Source of the DNA: Mesodorylaimus sp. YZB2_4
Lineage: Eukaryota > Nematoda > Enoplea > Dorylaimida > Dorylaimidae
Reading direction: 5' to 3'
DNA: 64,000 bases
NCBI GenBank assembly: GCA_030248295.1
Contig: JASANH010000138.1
Coordinates: 1 to 64,000, forward strand
Below the pieces are notes generated by a model. The model saw only the letters and a list, made by a program, of their open reading frames with translations. It was not told the origin of the DNA and did no database searches. The position numbers and the translations under genes were made by a program. Of this stretch, positions 32,107 through 43,312 are shown in pieces (within the stretch, counting starts at the first letter, position 1; the number at the start of each line of letters is the position of its first letter).

Positions 32107-35100
32107 ATGGTTCGAACGTACAGTCGATTGAACGGGTGGATGCCTCCGCCCCATCCCTTACAGGTACGGGTTCAAGAAATATACTGTAGAAGAATCTGCA
32201 AGGCATTTCAACAATCATTTCAGGTCATGGCCTGGATCATGGTGCTATGTTTGACCACATCAACATTCGGCCTTTTATCATCCGCTTTTGCTTCACTTAC
32301 GATTAGGATATCCATACATGTGGTAAGTTGTGACGACTTCAAAAGGAAAAAAATAATTTTTATAGTCCCATCCCTTGTTCCCAGCTTCTATGGAGGCCTC
32401 CGCACTTCAGTACCCTATGCCTTAAAGGTTTCACTTTCGCCGGACAATACGATAAGATCCGAACCCGCTTAAGGAGCACACACTTGCAGGACATCCAGCT
32501 AGCACGGTTCTGTCCAAGCGACGCTCTTTGAGCCATGTCTAGTATCCCGTGAATTCTATTTAGTCATGGCATATATCCTCCGTAGTCGAATGAGTGGTGG
32601 GAAGATGTCATGTAGGAACAAGCAAGAATGGGTACAGGTGATATACAGTGTTTGAAGAGAAGTCAATACTGTTTAAATTCGGATTATAAATTGGACGTGC
32701 CCACGGACCTGAGAAATGAGGCAGCGGTGCTGACGAGGCCATGCACCAAAATCGTGTGTATACCCAGGTCCCTGTAAGTAGTATCCCGTATCCCCCGGGT
32801 GATATAGGAGAAGTTACCGTATTCGGGATAGTGCCTGAGACCATCAACTTGATTGACGTTACGCTTTCTTTGATCGTCAGTCAAGCGATTCTGATCATAA
32901 GCCCCAATTATGTTGATGCTTGTACTTTTGAGCCGGTCACATTCCTCAGCATGGAAGGAAAGGGGTTCAATAGGTGAATTTGTTCGTTGTGCGTCAATAG
33001 GTGTTCTAGGCCAGGCTCGTAAAAAATATAATGACACCCTGAACGGCTGTGACTTCTCGTTTCTAGGTGATGGCTGTCATGATTTTCATCAACATTCTAT
33101 CCAACATCATCGTCACTACAATCGATCCAGCCGACGATGCAGTGAAGAAGAAGATACGTAGCAATCCCAGGCCTGGCTTCGATCGAGAAAAACACAGGCA
33201 CGTGATCGACGAGAACTTCTTCTGCAATATATGCGAAACTATTATGTAAGCTGATCATAAGAAGTTAGATCTTTCAGTATCACACAGATAATTCTATTTA
33301 GACATCCCACATCAAAACACTGTCGACAGTGCAACAAATGCGTGCTTGATTTTGACCACCATTGTAAATGGCTCAACAACTGTATTGGGGCCAAGAACTA
33401 TAGGTAGGAGTGGGAAGCTTACAGGCGTCGTATTTGTGGCGCGTGACAGAAAACGCCTTTGCACCCGCTGAGAAGCCGACAATGCATCATTAGTAGACTT
33501 ATTAGCAAGCAAAACACAGAGTCGGAAATATCCGAGGCATCAATTCTTTATGGCTAATAAGAAATACAGAAAAGGTCGCTTCTAACTGGAAGTTTCTAGA
33601 CTTGACCGACTCGCCTATTGAGAACTACACAAATGACGCAGTGGTTTTTACTTTCCAGGTGGTTTCTCTTTTACGTCGTCTCCGCTGTGCTCACATCGCT
33701 CTCTATCTTCGCTCTAAGCGTAGCAGTGTTTATTCTTCAATTTATCCACAGGGATATTCTTTATCAAATCGACGGTAAGGAATGTTCTAGGACTATGCTT
33801 CTTTAAATAGCATAAGCCACACTTTACAGGAGCGTTGACCATATTTGGAATCAGGACAAAGGACGCTCTGTGGCTCACCCTGGTCGCTCTGACCATGACG
33901 CTGGCTGCCGTAGCAGCGTTGCTCTTGCTGCATTTGTTGATCTTCCATCTGAGAATCAGTAAGACAGAGAAATACCATCCCCCCCACTGGGCATTCAGTA
34001 GTCCTTCGTTTAGTAAAAAAAGGCATGACTACCTACAATTACATAATGGAGCAACGAAGGAAAGATGAGGAAAAACAGAAACAAAAGGCCGATGAAGAAG
34101 CCAAAGCATCATTCAGGGCTGCTGCTAGCACATTGCCATCAGGTGTCAGACTGTTCAGTCAAACCAAGAAGAGCCCGATGGCTGATGCAATTCTCTCTAA
34201 TGAGCGCAAGACAAAAGGCGGACAAACAAAGGCGACCAATGAGAATAAGAAAAGACTGAACAGGTTGAAAAACTTTCTGAGATGGAGAATTGAACAGAGA
34301 CAAGTGAGCTTTACTTGACACTCCTTCTGATATTGTGCTTAAAACTACGCCACTTTTAGCAATCTGGTCAGGCAGGTGGAAGTTTGGCTCTGAATGCGGT
34401 ACCTCAGCAGAAGAATGGCTTTCTTGCTCAAGGTGGGAGTATATTGGCCCAATGGAAAGAACCTAATAAAGAGGAGCTTGTTATGATGGATCCGAGTAGC
34501 GATGGTATTAAGCCCAACGAGAAGAAAGACGAAAAAGCACAAGGGTCATCCAACCCGAAAAATACCGCCCAGCGATCGATAACTCCATTGCCACCTATCG
34601 CTAATGCACCCAACAAGACAACTACGTCTCGAATATCACCTGCTATTTCCAGCTTCATTCAAACACCGACAATGGGAAATGGCAATTTAGAGTCAAGTGC
34701 CAGAAGAAAGAAACGGGCCGGCGCTACGTCAGTCCAGTCTCCTGTGCCATATGAAATCATGGAAGATAAGGAGAATCGGATAAGCGTTAGCCACATCGCA
34801 GCCACATTGCAACCAGATGACGCAGCTAAAACCCAAGGTGGGGCACGTGTCAATTCGGGAGCTCTCACTGCGTTTAGCAGACATGCGGACGTGCCTCGTT
34901 TGCCTCCTCTGCCATCAGCATCAAGTGCCGCCCAAACTACAAGGTCAACAGTTATTATAACAGGTAGTCATGACCACGTCCTTCGCTTGCGCATGCACAT
35001 GAATCATGATTTATTCTAGGCGTCAACCAACCCGCAGTCGAATCAGCGCCACCGCGCAATATCATATCCGCGGATGATCTTGCCGCATCATTTGCTTCAA

Positions 35101-35570
35101 ATAAGTCCAGTGATCGCAAAGAGGACGAAACACTAAGGGAGATTCCTCTCACATCATTTCCTCAACGGCGAGGAGCCTCGGCCATGTCGGCTGTTCTCAC
35201 TACGTCCTCCGCCAACAATCAACTTACAACCAGCCAAAGAACTCCCTCCGGCTCGTCATCCGGTTCATCGGGCAGTATTCTGGCACCATTGCAAGTGGCC
35301 GTCCTGTCCAGAAATGTATCAAGAGTGGATCCAACCAGTGGATCGATAATCAGTACCTACGTGACTGGTGGTAGGTACTACAATCAGCCATCACAGGGAC
35401 AACGAATGCGGCCCTTGCCTCCTCTCCTGTCTGGCCGCCATCACGAATCCCTAATCGCGATGGGCAATGACTATGATTCAAGACTGTCTCAGTTCAGTGA
35501 CAGTGGGAGTCAATCAAGTGGAAGTAAGCGTGTCCGATTCAGTGGCAGCCCGAAAGTGAGAAGAAAATGA
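32107..35570 (+). CDS. DHHC palmitoyltransferase, ZDHHC1/ZDHHC11-like
   Basis: An integral-membrane S-acyltransferase that attaches palmitate to cytosolic cysteines. The start at 32107 gives [19 protein letters not shown]. Two TM helices follow ([38 protein letters not shown]) across a 745-nt intron, then the loop TTIDPAD typical of ZDHHC1/11. The Cys-rich domain (FCNICETI ... [10 protein letters not shown]) contains the catalytic [14 protein letters not shown]. Two more TM helices follow at 33660-33960, then [13 protein letters not shown]. The long C-terminal tail (about 370 aa, to 35570) is Ser/Thr/Pro-rich and probably disordered, with a polybasic stretch (RRKKRAG) and an end [15 protein letters not shown]. 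The catalytic Cys and zinc ligands look intact. Confidence 0.9.
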
Positions 35571-35702
35571 TCTCGCACACTTTTCGTGTTTGTGCTGATA
35601 CACTTATAATAAGCCAGAGTGACTTATACTTGCATATTCACGTATTTTGTGTACAGTAAATAGAGAGTGCAAACATGATCTCTGCCAGAGCAGTGCAAGA
35701 CA

Positions 35703-36203
35703 TTACTTGGCACGGAGGCCACCAGGGCACGATTTCGCTTGCTGCGGCACTGGGTACTTGCCAATGCACTCTGCGAATACGCGATCGCATTCACACACTT
35801 TCTTCCCACACTCGTTCTGTGAGCCGCGGCATTCTGGAGTTCCAGGTTCACGCCTTGAATTGGACACTGCGAGAGAGTTATTCTTGACACAAACGTGATC
35901 GTAGTAGACCACGTATAACTTGCCGTGCGGGCAATATTGTTCAGCCTTTGCATAACAGCCGTCGTGCTCGAAACAACAGCGATCGATGGGGTCCACAGGG
36001 GTCGCTGTCGTCGTCGCGGTAAACGGCCCGCAGTAACAACCGTACCCGTTGTAGACCTCGAACACTGCCCCGCCGCCATCCAAGCCAGTCGCGCACGCCA
36101 TCATGTTTCCCAAACTAGCAATGGATCGGCGGTGACGATGGAGGGAAGAGTGGCTGGGCAAAACGAAGAGCAGCAAGACGGCCAGGAAGTCACGCGCAGC
36201 CAT
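35703..36203 (-). CDS. Secreted phospholipase A2-like protein, altered calcium loop
   Basis: An intronless gene. The Met at 36203 (MAARDFLAVLLLFVLPSHSS) starts a signal peptide, followed by a dibasic RHRRSIASLGNM mature start. Family hallmarks: YGCYCG, the active-site motif RCCFEHDGCY with the His-Asp dyad, and numerous paired Cys. Secreted PLA2 hydrolyses the sn-2 ester of phospholipids with bound Ca2+. Here the glycines that normally follow YGCYCG are replaced by Pro-Phe-Thr-Ala-Thr-Thr-Thr-Ala, making the loop about three residues longer and Gly-free. The DNA under this loop is a run of 'gtcgctgtcgtcgtcg', so a triplet expansion is a likely cause. Ca2+ binding, hence activity, is doubtful; the disulphide fold should remain. 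Confidence 0.85.
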   Translation of the reverse strand: MAARDFLAVLLLFVLPSHSSLHRHRRSIASLGNMMACATGLDGGGAVFEVYNGYGCYCGPFTATTTATPVDPIDRCCFEHDGCYAKAEQYCPHGKLYVVYYDHVCVKNNSLAVSNSRREPGTPECRGSQNECGKKVCECDRVFAECIGKYPVPQQAKSCPGGLRAK

Positions 36204-36992
36204 CCGACTGACCAGTCTCGGTGAAGTATGAATTGGCGAGGAGCTCACAGCCCCTTGATCAGAATTACAACTGACTTCTGGCACGCTTTTAAAACCACAT
36301 TTTTAACGTGTGCTCCTGCAGCCACTAATGCAATGCAATCAATCGCGGCTCCCTGCGAATATACATGAGAATGCTGCTCTCTAAAAGAAAAAGTTCGCTT
36401 TTACTCCGCCAAGTCAGTCATCCTAGAGTGTGAGCTACTAGCTAACAAATGAAGGATCCCTGAGCTGTCAACGAGCCTTTCTGAATTCAATCCACAGTGG
36501 CCTCTGTCAGATCCATGCGAGACCAGAGTGGCACTGTACTTGTAAACTATCCGTCATCGTCAACTGCAAGACTAAAGGAGGTACTGTCCCCAAGAGGCAA
36601 CCTGCAAGTTTCGGCGAGCCCGCAACTTTCGCACCCACCTCCACTCTTGCACTGCGACAGTTGCATACTCGGTGTGCGCTTCTCAACAGGCTAGTTCTAC
36701 AGGAGTTCCGATCCCTGGACACAGGCTTTCATCCTAGAGCCGCTTCTACTCAATACAGCTGGTAGAAAGAGTTCAAATGACGAACCACAAAATACGGTCT
36801 CCAGCGTTTCGTCATAAAAATTTATCCTGGACGCACCGGATTCCAGAGACCAATTGATTTCAATGACCTCAGAATCATAAGGACCCACAACACACACAAA
36901 TCAACAAGAATAAAAACAGCTCAAACCTTCAACATCCAACAAATTTCAACACAGGCCCTCTTTCAAATTGGGCAGCAACACTCTTTTCCGCC
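36204..36992. other. Intergenic stretch, no gene seen
   Basis: It lies between the phospholipase start and the 3' end of the ICE2-like gene. Short ORFs on both strands (for example 36697-36897 minus) have no recognised motif or splice support. Confidence 0.4.
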
Positions 36993-39900
36993 TCACTCAT
37001 CTCCGCCCGTCGACTCGTCTTCGCTTTCCTGAGATTCGTCCACATGCGATGGTCGTGCCTTCCTGGCTTGGCGCTTCATTCTTTTGGCCCGATTCTTCTT
37101 GCGGCTCTTCCCGTCGTCCAACTTGGCGAGCTCCCCTTCTAAAACAAAGTCGTCAAATGTGGGACATCAGACGAGGAGACATACCCTACCCTTGCGTGGA
37201 ACAAAAGTAGCCGGTATTCTCTTTTTGATTCGATGCCATTGCAAGACCGCTTCGCAATCAATTTCCCGCCAACATTCGTCAAACGATGCAACGTTCGGCA
37301 GGCGAGCCCAGTGGCAGCCTTCGTACAACTTTCCAAGGTCGAGGACGTGCGTGGACGGCGTTTCCAAGGCTTCATCACTGGCGTCCAAATTCGGCTGCAC
37401 CGATTGGAAAATCGTAAAACGATCGGGCTCAGTGGCCTTGAATTGCAAAATGTATCGACCCGGGTCCAGCCTGAAACAAAAAACAAGATCGTCAGGTGCA
37501 AGAGCGAGCAGACCCATTGACGTGTGCTCACTTTTTTAAATCCGTCAAAACGACATGGAGGCGACGAAACCCGCGGCTGATCCTAAAACGTCCTGCTTAA
37601 TGCAACCATTCCAAACCTAGGCCGGCAGTCTGCTCACAGTTGCAAAGGACCAATGTCCAGCATCGACTTTCGATCATTGGCATTGTTGCTTATTACGTCC
37701 ACACTCAACAAGTCGTAGTCCCGCTCGAACTTCACCCGGCCTGAAACAGAATAGTTCGTGTATAACAGGGGTTCCAGACTCGCCTCAGGCACTGCTCACC
37801 TCGATAATGGACATCGCTGTTCTTCAAGAACCCCGTCAGCCACTCGTCAGCAATCTCCTCGGCCGTTTGTTTTTCGGCCCCGTACAACGGCTGATACTCG
37901 ACCTTCGCCGACACGCTTCCGCGGCTGGCTTCGCCACGGCCTTTCTTCATTTCTTCGCTCGCTGCAAGACCATCCACGTTCGAGCGAATCAGCAGCTGCA
38001 AATTCTTCAGCGCGAACAGAAGATATTGCCGCATCGATTTGGTCTTCTCGGGGGCCTGATAGTCGGCAGCATCTTCGATCGCTGCGGACTCTGAAATGAG
38101 TGAGTCGAAGACAACCTCTCTTTGGAAAAGGGGGCCACAACTCACCTCCTCGGCTGCTGCAGTGAGGCTGCACTTGGAATCCGACCGCCTTCCTCGCTGG
38201 CACCGTGGCGTCCATTCGGGACATGATTCCGCCCACAACATCGCCACCGTACTGCGCACTCACCGACGACCGCCGCGGCGAGGTGTGTGATCGAAGATGC
38301 GATGGAGGCAGACCAGACGGCCTGACTGATCGACGTCGAGAAGCAGCACCAGTCGGAGACGCATCCGCCACTTCCTCAGAATCAGTCACCCTGAAAAACG
38401 AGTCGAGCCTCGCCTCTGCATCAGGTCCAGCGCATAGTTTCACGACTCACGCGCCTCCCCGACGAGGACCACGAAGAGAGTGACGATCGAAATTGCCTCT
38501 GCTCAGCTCAGAGTCCGTCATTGCATTCGCCTCGCTCTCATCCCCCGAACTCGGGTCGCTGTCGTTCACTGCTGACGCATATCCGTCGCCCACACCTGAT
38601 AATAAACAAAATACTGAAGTGGCAAGGAATGCAGCCGAACCTACTTGCATCGCTTCTCATGGCCGAATCGAGATCCATCTGAAACGAGTCGTGCCTCGGC
38701 GTCGACGGAGTAAAGCTTTCGGCTTCGGCGGGGTTGTAAGTCTCAAAGTCCATCGGCTCAGCATCGAACACAGAGCTCGGACCACCCCGTCCAGCGCCGG
38801 CCGACGAGTAGGCCCTGGCCTTATCGAGATCGAAATTCTGCCCAATGAGAGTCGTCTTCACGGCGTACTTGGCCATTCGAGTCAGCATCTGACGCTTGGA
38901 CAACTGACGCGGCGGCAATGGCTTCTCGATGTAAATGACCGAAACGCGCCTTCCTGCAATGAGTAATCCGTCAGTCGAGTCGAGTTTAGTCACCCCAGCC
39001 TCCTCACCTTCAGTGTAGGCTGCGTGCACGTGAATCGGCAGCTCGCACTCGCCCGAAATCATGGGTCCGTGCCACAGCGTCAGACAACGCATTGCGCTCG
39101 TGCACGAGACAACGTCGGCGTGGTACTTCCTCAACAGCGTCTCCAAGTTGGCATCCGAGTGCAAGTCCTAGAAACAGAGCACAGTTCTTTGAGATGATTG
39201 ACAAAAATTACGCAGAAATACCTGGAGCGCTTTTTGAGACGACGGAAATTTGGACTCGATGCGTGAAAAGTCGTCCATCGGAACCGTCGCTTTCCGAGTC
39301 AGATTCGGCTTCGAAATTCGAGGCGTTGCACCCTACAGCGAGTCTGACGTGAGCCTGAATACAAGCAGAGGCGCAGAACAAGAGAAACTCACCACATCGA
39401 GCAGATGTTTGAAGAATTCCAAATCGGGCGGGTCCTGCATCGGCAAGCTCACATAACTGATGCCCTTGGGCAAGTAACGACCCGGCAGACGCGCGACCGC
39501 CTCCTTCTTCTTCACCAGGCATTGCTAAAGGAAGAACTGAATTCCAGTCCCTCTGCAGATGGACAATCAGCTGGTACATTGCACAAGGTTATTAGTTTCT
39601 TGATCTCCACCCTCGTATTTGCGACCATGTTTCGGACTATTCCAGGTTTCACGCAGGTCTGCCCCTGGAACTTACCGTGATGTAGGCCCTGGCTGTCCTC
39701 GGCAACGAGTTGTTGGCGTGAACGAGACTCCTCTTAGATTTTTCCGCGACAAATTTGTTGAACTTTTCGCTTTCTTTTTTCAGTTGCTCTCCCATTTTCT
39801 GAAAAAAACCCGCTTTACATTCGGTATTTGTAAAAAAAAACCTCCTACTTTAAACACGGCCGCATTGCCCGAGAAGCGAAATTTCCCAACGCTCTGATAA

Positions 39901-40564
39901 TTGCATAGCATGGCCACGTATTTGTTATGCTCACTGGCCGTGAACAGAGATCGACGACTTCCAAACTGGTCGGCCGAAGGTGGCGGAATCCAAGCGAGCT
40001 CTTCGCGCGGTCGCTTTGGGCCCCTCGGACGTTGCGACGCTTCTTCGGCAGTTTCTGCGATGGGGACCTCGTCGTCGTCATCATCCATCGAGTGCTGACT
40101 GGGTTGGGGGACATCCTTCGATCGGCCTTCCATTGGCTTCTTCGATCGTGTCTGCGATTGCGAGTCGAATCTAAAGATCAGGAAATCAAATCGTTCACAA
40201 TTGAGGACAGACGTGCTGGCGCTTTAAAATGTCACCTTTTCCTCTGCTTTTTGTTTTCTTTTGTCGATTTCCTGTTTTCCGCCGTCTCCATCGTGGTTTC
40301 TTTTTCCTTGACTGCTCCTTCGACTGGCTCCGAAGTTTCAGCGCTTTGAGAAACCGTCGACGTCTGGCTCGGTCCGTACAGGTCTTCCCAGTTCAGCCCG
40401 TTCGCTTGGAAGTACCGTTCGTCGGCCTTTTTGACCCTCTCCATGTACTTGGCGATATCATTCTCCGAGTGGAAGTTGCCCGGCATCGGAAAATATTTGC
40501 GCATTACTTGGTCGAACCACTGGCCGTCCGTCTCCTCCGATGACGTTTCGTCGTCGCTCGACAT
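36993..40564 (-). CDS. ICE2: Little elongation complex subunit 2 (ICE2/NARG2) homologue
   Basis: A nuclear subunit of the little elongation complex, which supports RNA polymerase II transcription of snRNA genes. About eleven exons start at the ATG at 40564 (MSSDDETSSEETDGQWFDQV). An acidic N-terminal part has DDDDDEVPIAETAEE, then FTASEHNKYVAMLCNY (cf. the Q-R-x-Y-V-x-L-L box of NARG2). The exon at 39015-39164 has LLRKYHADVVSC ... GECELPIHVHAAYTE, and the next has RRVSVIYIEKPLPPRQLSKR, matching NARG2 'VKVIYINSPLPQ'. The C-terminal domain has MRQYLLFALKNLQLLIRS, SAKVEYQPLYGAEKQTAEE, LDPGRYILQF and QWHRIKKRIPATFVPRKG, matching the NARG2 C-terminal domain. A Lys/Arg-rich plus acidic tail ends at 36993. 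Some mid-gene exon borders (38200-38450) are uncertain. Confidence 0.8.
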
Positions 40565-41193
40565 TTCAGCTTTTAATCGAAATATTTAATAATTGCACTG
40601 AACCTTCTTTAGAATTTATTTATCTATATCGATAGATTTAGAAATCTGAAATTTGAGAGAATCTGATTGAGAATTTGAAAAACGAATCTCAGCGCTTACA
40701 GTAGACTGCTAGCTGTAAAATTAAGTTTCAGATAGAAATATTGTGTTGTATTCGGTCACTGGCGATTTTGAAATCGATTTTTTTCAATAGCTACTGGACA
40801 GGTTTCCAATACCATTGTCGAGGTTCGTCGCAAACTATTTCCGAGTTCATTCCCCTATTAGCGGTAAAAGTACGCAAGTTTCAGGCATAAGCTGCGGACA
40901 ACATACAACAGTACTTCGCGGTTCATCGAGGCATATTTAGCCTGTAAAAATCGGTATATGTATAAGTAAGTAAGTATGTAAGTATATGCAGTAATTGGCT
41001 TTTTGCTTGGAAAGTATTTTCCATTCCTCCTAGCCGATCCAAGCCTATCCTAAGAAAGCAATGAGTGGTTCAAAGTTTTTCTGCTGAATCTAGCAGAAAG
41101 CCCTTAAAACAACTATTAAAACAATGAACGACTGATGGCTTGATGAATCATAGTTCAGTCGTCCTTGTAAAAGACTTGCCGTCTTAATAGCTA
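40565..41193. promoter_or_regulatory. Intergenic region upstream of ICE2-like and Ulp1-type genes
   Basis: An AT-rich 630-bp stretch between two divergently oriented genes, including a small 'taagtaagtatg' microsatellite near 40970. No definite promoter motif is recognised. Confidence 0.4.
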
Positions 41194-41262
41194 GTGCAGA
41201 GTTCAAATCTGGACGAACCTTTTCGACGACTATTGCCGCGGCCACAGAGGCCTTTCAAGAAC

Positions 41263-43135
41263 ATGAACCGCGACGAGTTGGCCGATTTTCTACAAGAAGT
41301 TCAGTTTCTCATCCGACGATGCAGGCAGGTGGAGTACAAAGGCCAACTGAAACCAGACTACTGGCCATCTGATATCGATTTTGCATCTCCAAAATCGTGG
41401 AAAGATTTTCCTAATACGGATCAAAGGAAATATCGTAAGTAGACAGTTGAAAGTTGCACATCGAATTGTTTGCCAAGTTTGTGCTTCTAGCCCGCATGAG
41501 CGACTTGCTGCGGCACGTTATTCGTCATATATATTGGAAATTCGAGTGTTATGAGAAACTGGGCGATGGCGCTCCTCCAAATTTCGAAATTGGTATGTTT
41601 CAACATCTCATGGTTATCAGTTCATTCTTATTGTTATCTGTCTAGGTAACAATGCTGCTGGTAATCCAGCATCGATCGACCCGGGCGTGAGGCTGGCTGG
41701 TAATACGCCCAATGAGATCTGCACGGCTAATAGCAACAAAAAGTAAGCCATTTCTGCCCTTTTGGGGCCAATTTTATTTCTGTTTATCTATCTAGCTCAC
41801 AAGCCCCCTTATGCCGACGTTGTCAACACGAAATTGTGGAAACAGAGCTGCCAAATCAGGTGTCCAGATCACCAGTTCTCGTCATGTCGGGAGAGAGGAA
41901 TCTATCAGGTGGGGCTTCCTGCGATCAGCTGGATATTGCATCCAACATCTGTAACAGTGACGACCGCGGTGAGCAGTTTAACGGACATGAAGCCCCAGAT
42001 GGTAAGACAGCTTGCTCATTGCGGTTTTTCGATTCAGGCCAAATGCTGTAGTTTTAGGTTTATGGGACAGGGGACAAAGGCAGCAGGCGCACAATTGGAG
42101 CGACAGCTGCTGTTCCACCTCATCAGAGTCAAGTTCCGCGATGGATCAGCGTTGTCATGACACCGATTTGAGCTCACCGCCTCCCTGTCTTACTTTGTTC
42201 GACGCCGACGGTAAGCGCAGCACTTTTCGTTAAGAAACATTGGATGCTTATCACTTTCAGCGTTTCTAGTTCTTCAATCCCTTGAAAACTCGAGCACAGC
42301 ACAGAAATGTATGCCGCTTGCTTCGTCGTTCGTTACCCCGTTGCAGACAAAAGTGAGCCGCTTGAGATGTGTTCGTGTTGTAGCCCTTGTCACATTGCTT
42401 TTGTTTATAGATGAAAATGTTCATCAGGCTTCCTTGGTAAATCGATTTCTAGTGGTCAGGGAAGGTGGAGATGAGGTTCCAGACGATATCATGCAGCTCT
42501 TTGGTTCCTTGACCATGAAACAGTTTCCTCAGTTCGCCAAGATGCAGACCCCACACGAGTTGTCTGTCGAGGGGTTCACCCCTGCTGCAAGCAACAAAGT
42601 CGTACAAATTCACTTCGTGGCTGGGCATTGGATGGTTAGTGCGCACCTTGGAGATGGATTGGTTCACATTTATGATTCATTATCGACTCGAAAATCTAGA
42701 ATCTGTAATCGAATAGAACTGAGGCAGCAACTGATCAAGCTGTACGGACAATGGGCAGAGCGGGATGGCAGCCTTAAACTCGTCATCCACGCGCTTCCGA
42801 CCCAAGCTGGAAACACCGACTGCGGCTTTTTTGCGATGGCGTACGCAACTGATTTATTCTGGGGAAAATCGCCTGAAAGAAAGAAATATTTTCAGAATGA
42901 AATGCGCAATCATTCTGTTCAGGTTTTTCTTGAGAAAAAGCTGGTTCCATTTCCTGGTATGAGCATTAGAAAGGTTACTGCCGAAACAGTTTATTTGAGC
43001 GTTCACTGTTGTCTGCTTCATCTAACTGCCCGTATGTTCCAGTGTGATGGTTGCGATAGATGGTTCCATGCCAAATGTTTGCCACGTGGAACAAATGTTA
43101 ATTCCAAAACTGTGTTTTGCATTTTATGCAAGTGA
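41263..43135 (+). CDS. Ulp1-type (C48) cysteine protease with C-terminal zinc-finger tail
   Basis: Exons 41263-41434 (an upstream start in frame from 41194 is possible), 41491-41592, 41646-41742, 41796-42001, 42058-42210 and 42261-43135 join in one frame of 534 aa. The N-terminal part (RDELADFLQEVQFLIRRCRQ ... LKPDYWPSDIDFASP) is unrecognised, and the middle is Ser-rich. The C-terminal half is a SUMO-protease fold with the catalytic His (FVAGHWMVSAHL), Asp (HIYDSLS), and Gln/Cys (LPTQAGNTDCGFFA) in the right order. It ends in a PHD-like half finger (FQCDGCDRWFHAKC ... VFCILC). Such proteases are encoded by several eukaryotic DNA transposons, including KDZ/Zisupton types. The gene faces the KDZ transposase gene tail to tail, 178 bp apart, so I infer they are partners in one element. 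Confidence 0.75.
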
Positions 43136-43312
43136 TAATTTGTTTTCAGATTTTTTAAGTTTGTCCTTCATGTTTGCCTTATTTTTTTGTCGTGTGTAGC
43201 TCTAAGCCGACCAAAGATCTTGACTATTTTTGGACCAAAGACTAAACTGCCATGAATAGACTAATTGACTGTTTTTTGTGACATCAAAATTATCAACCAA
43301 AAAATACAGCAG

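Noticed and set aside
37732-38443. Alternative minus-strand ORFs with Arg/Ser-rich products
   Set aside because: They overlap ICE2-like exons in wrong frames; the spliced frame carries the conserved NARG2 blocks.
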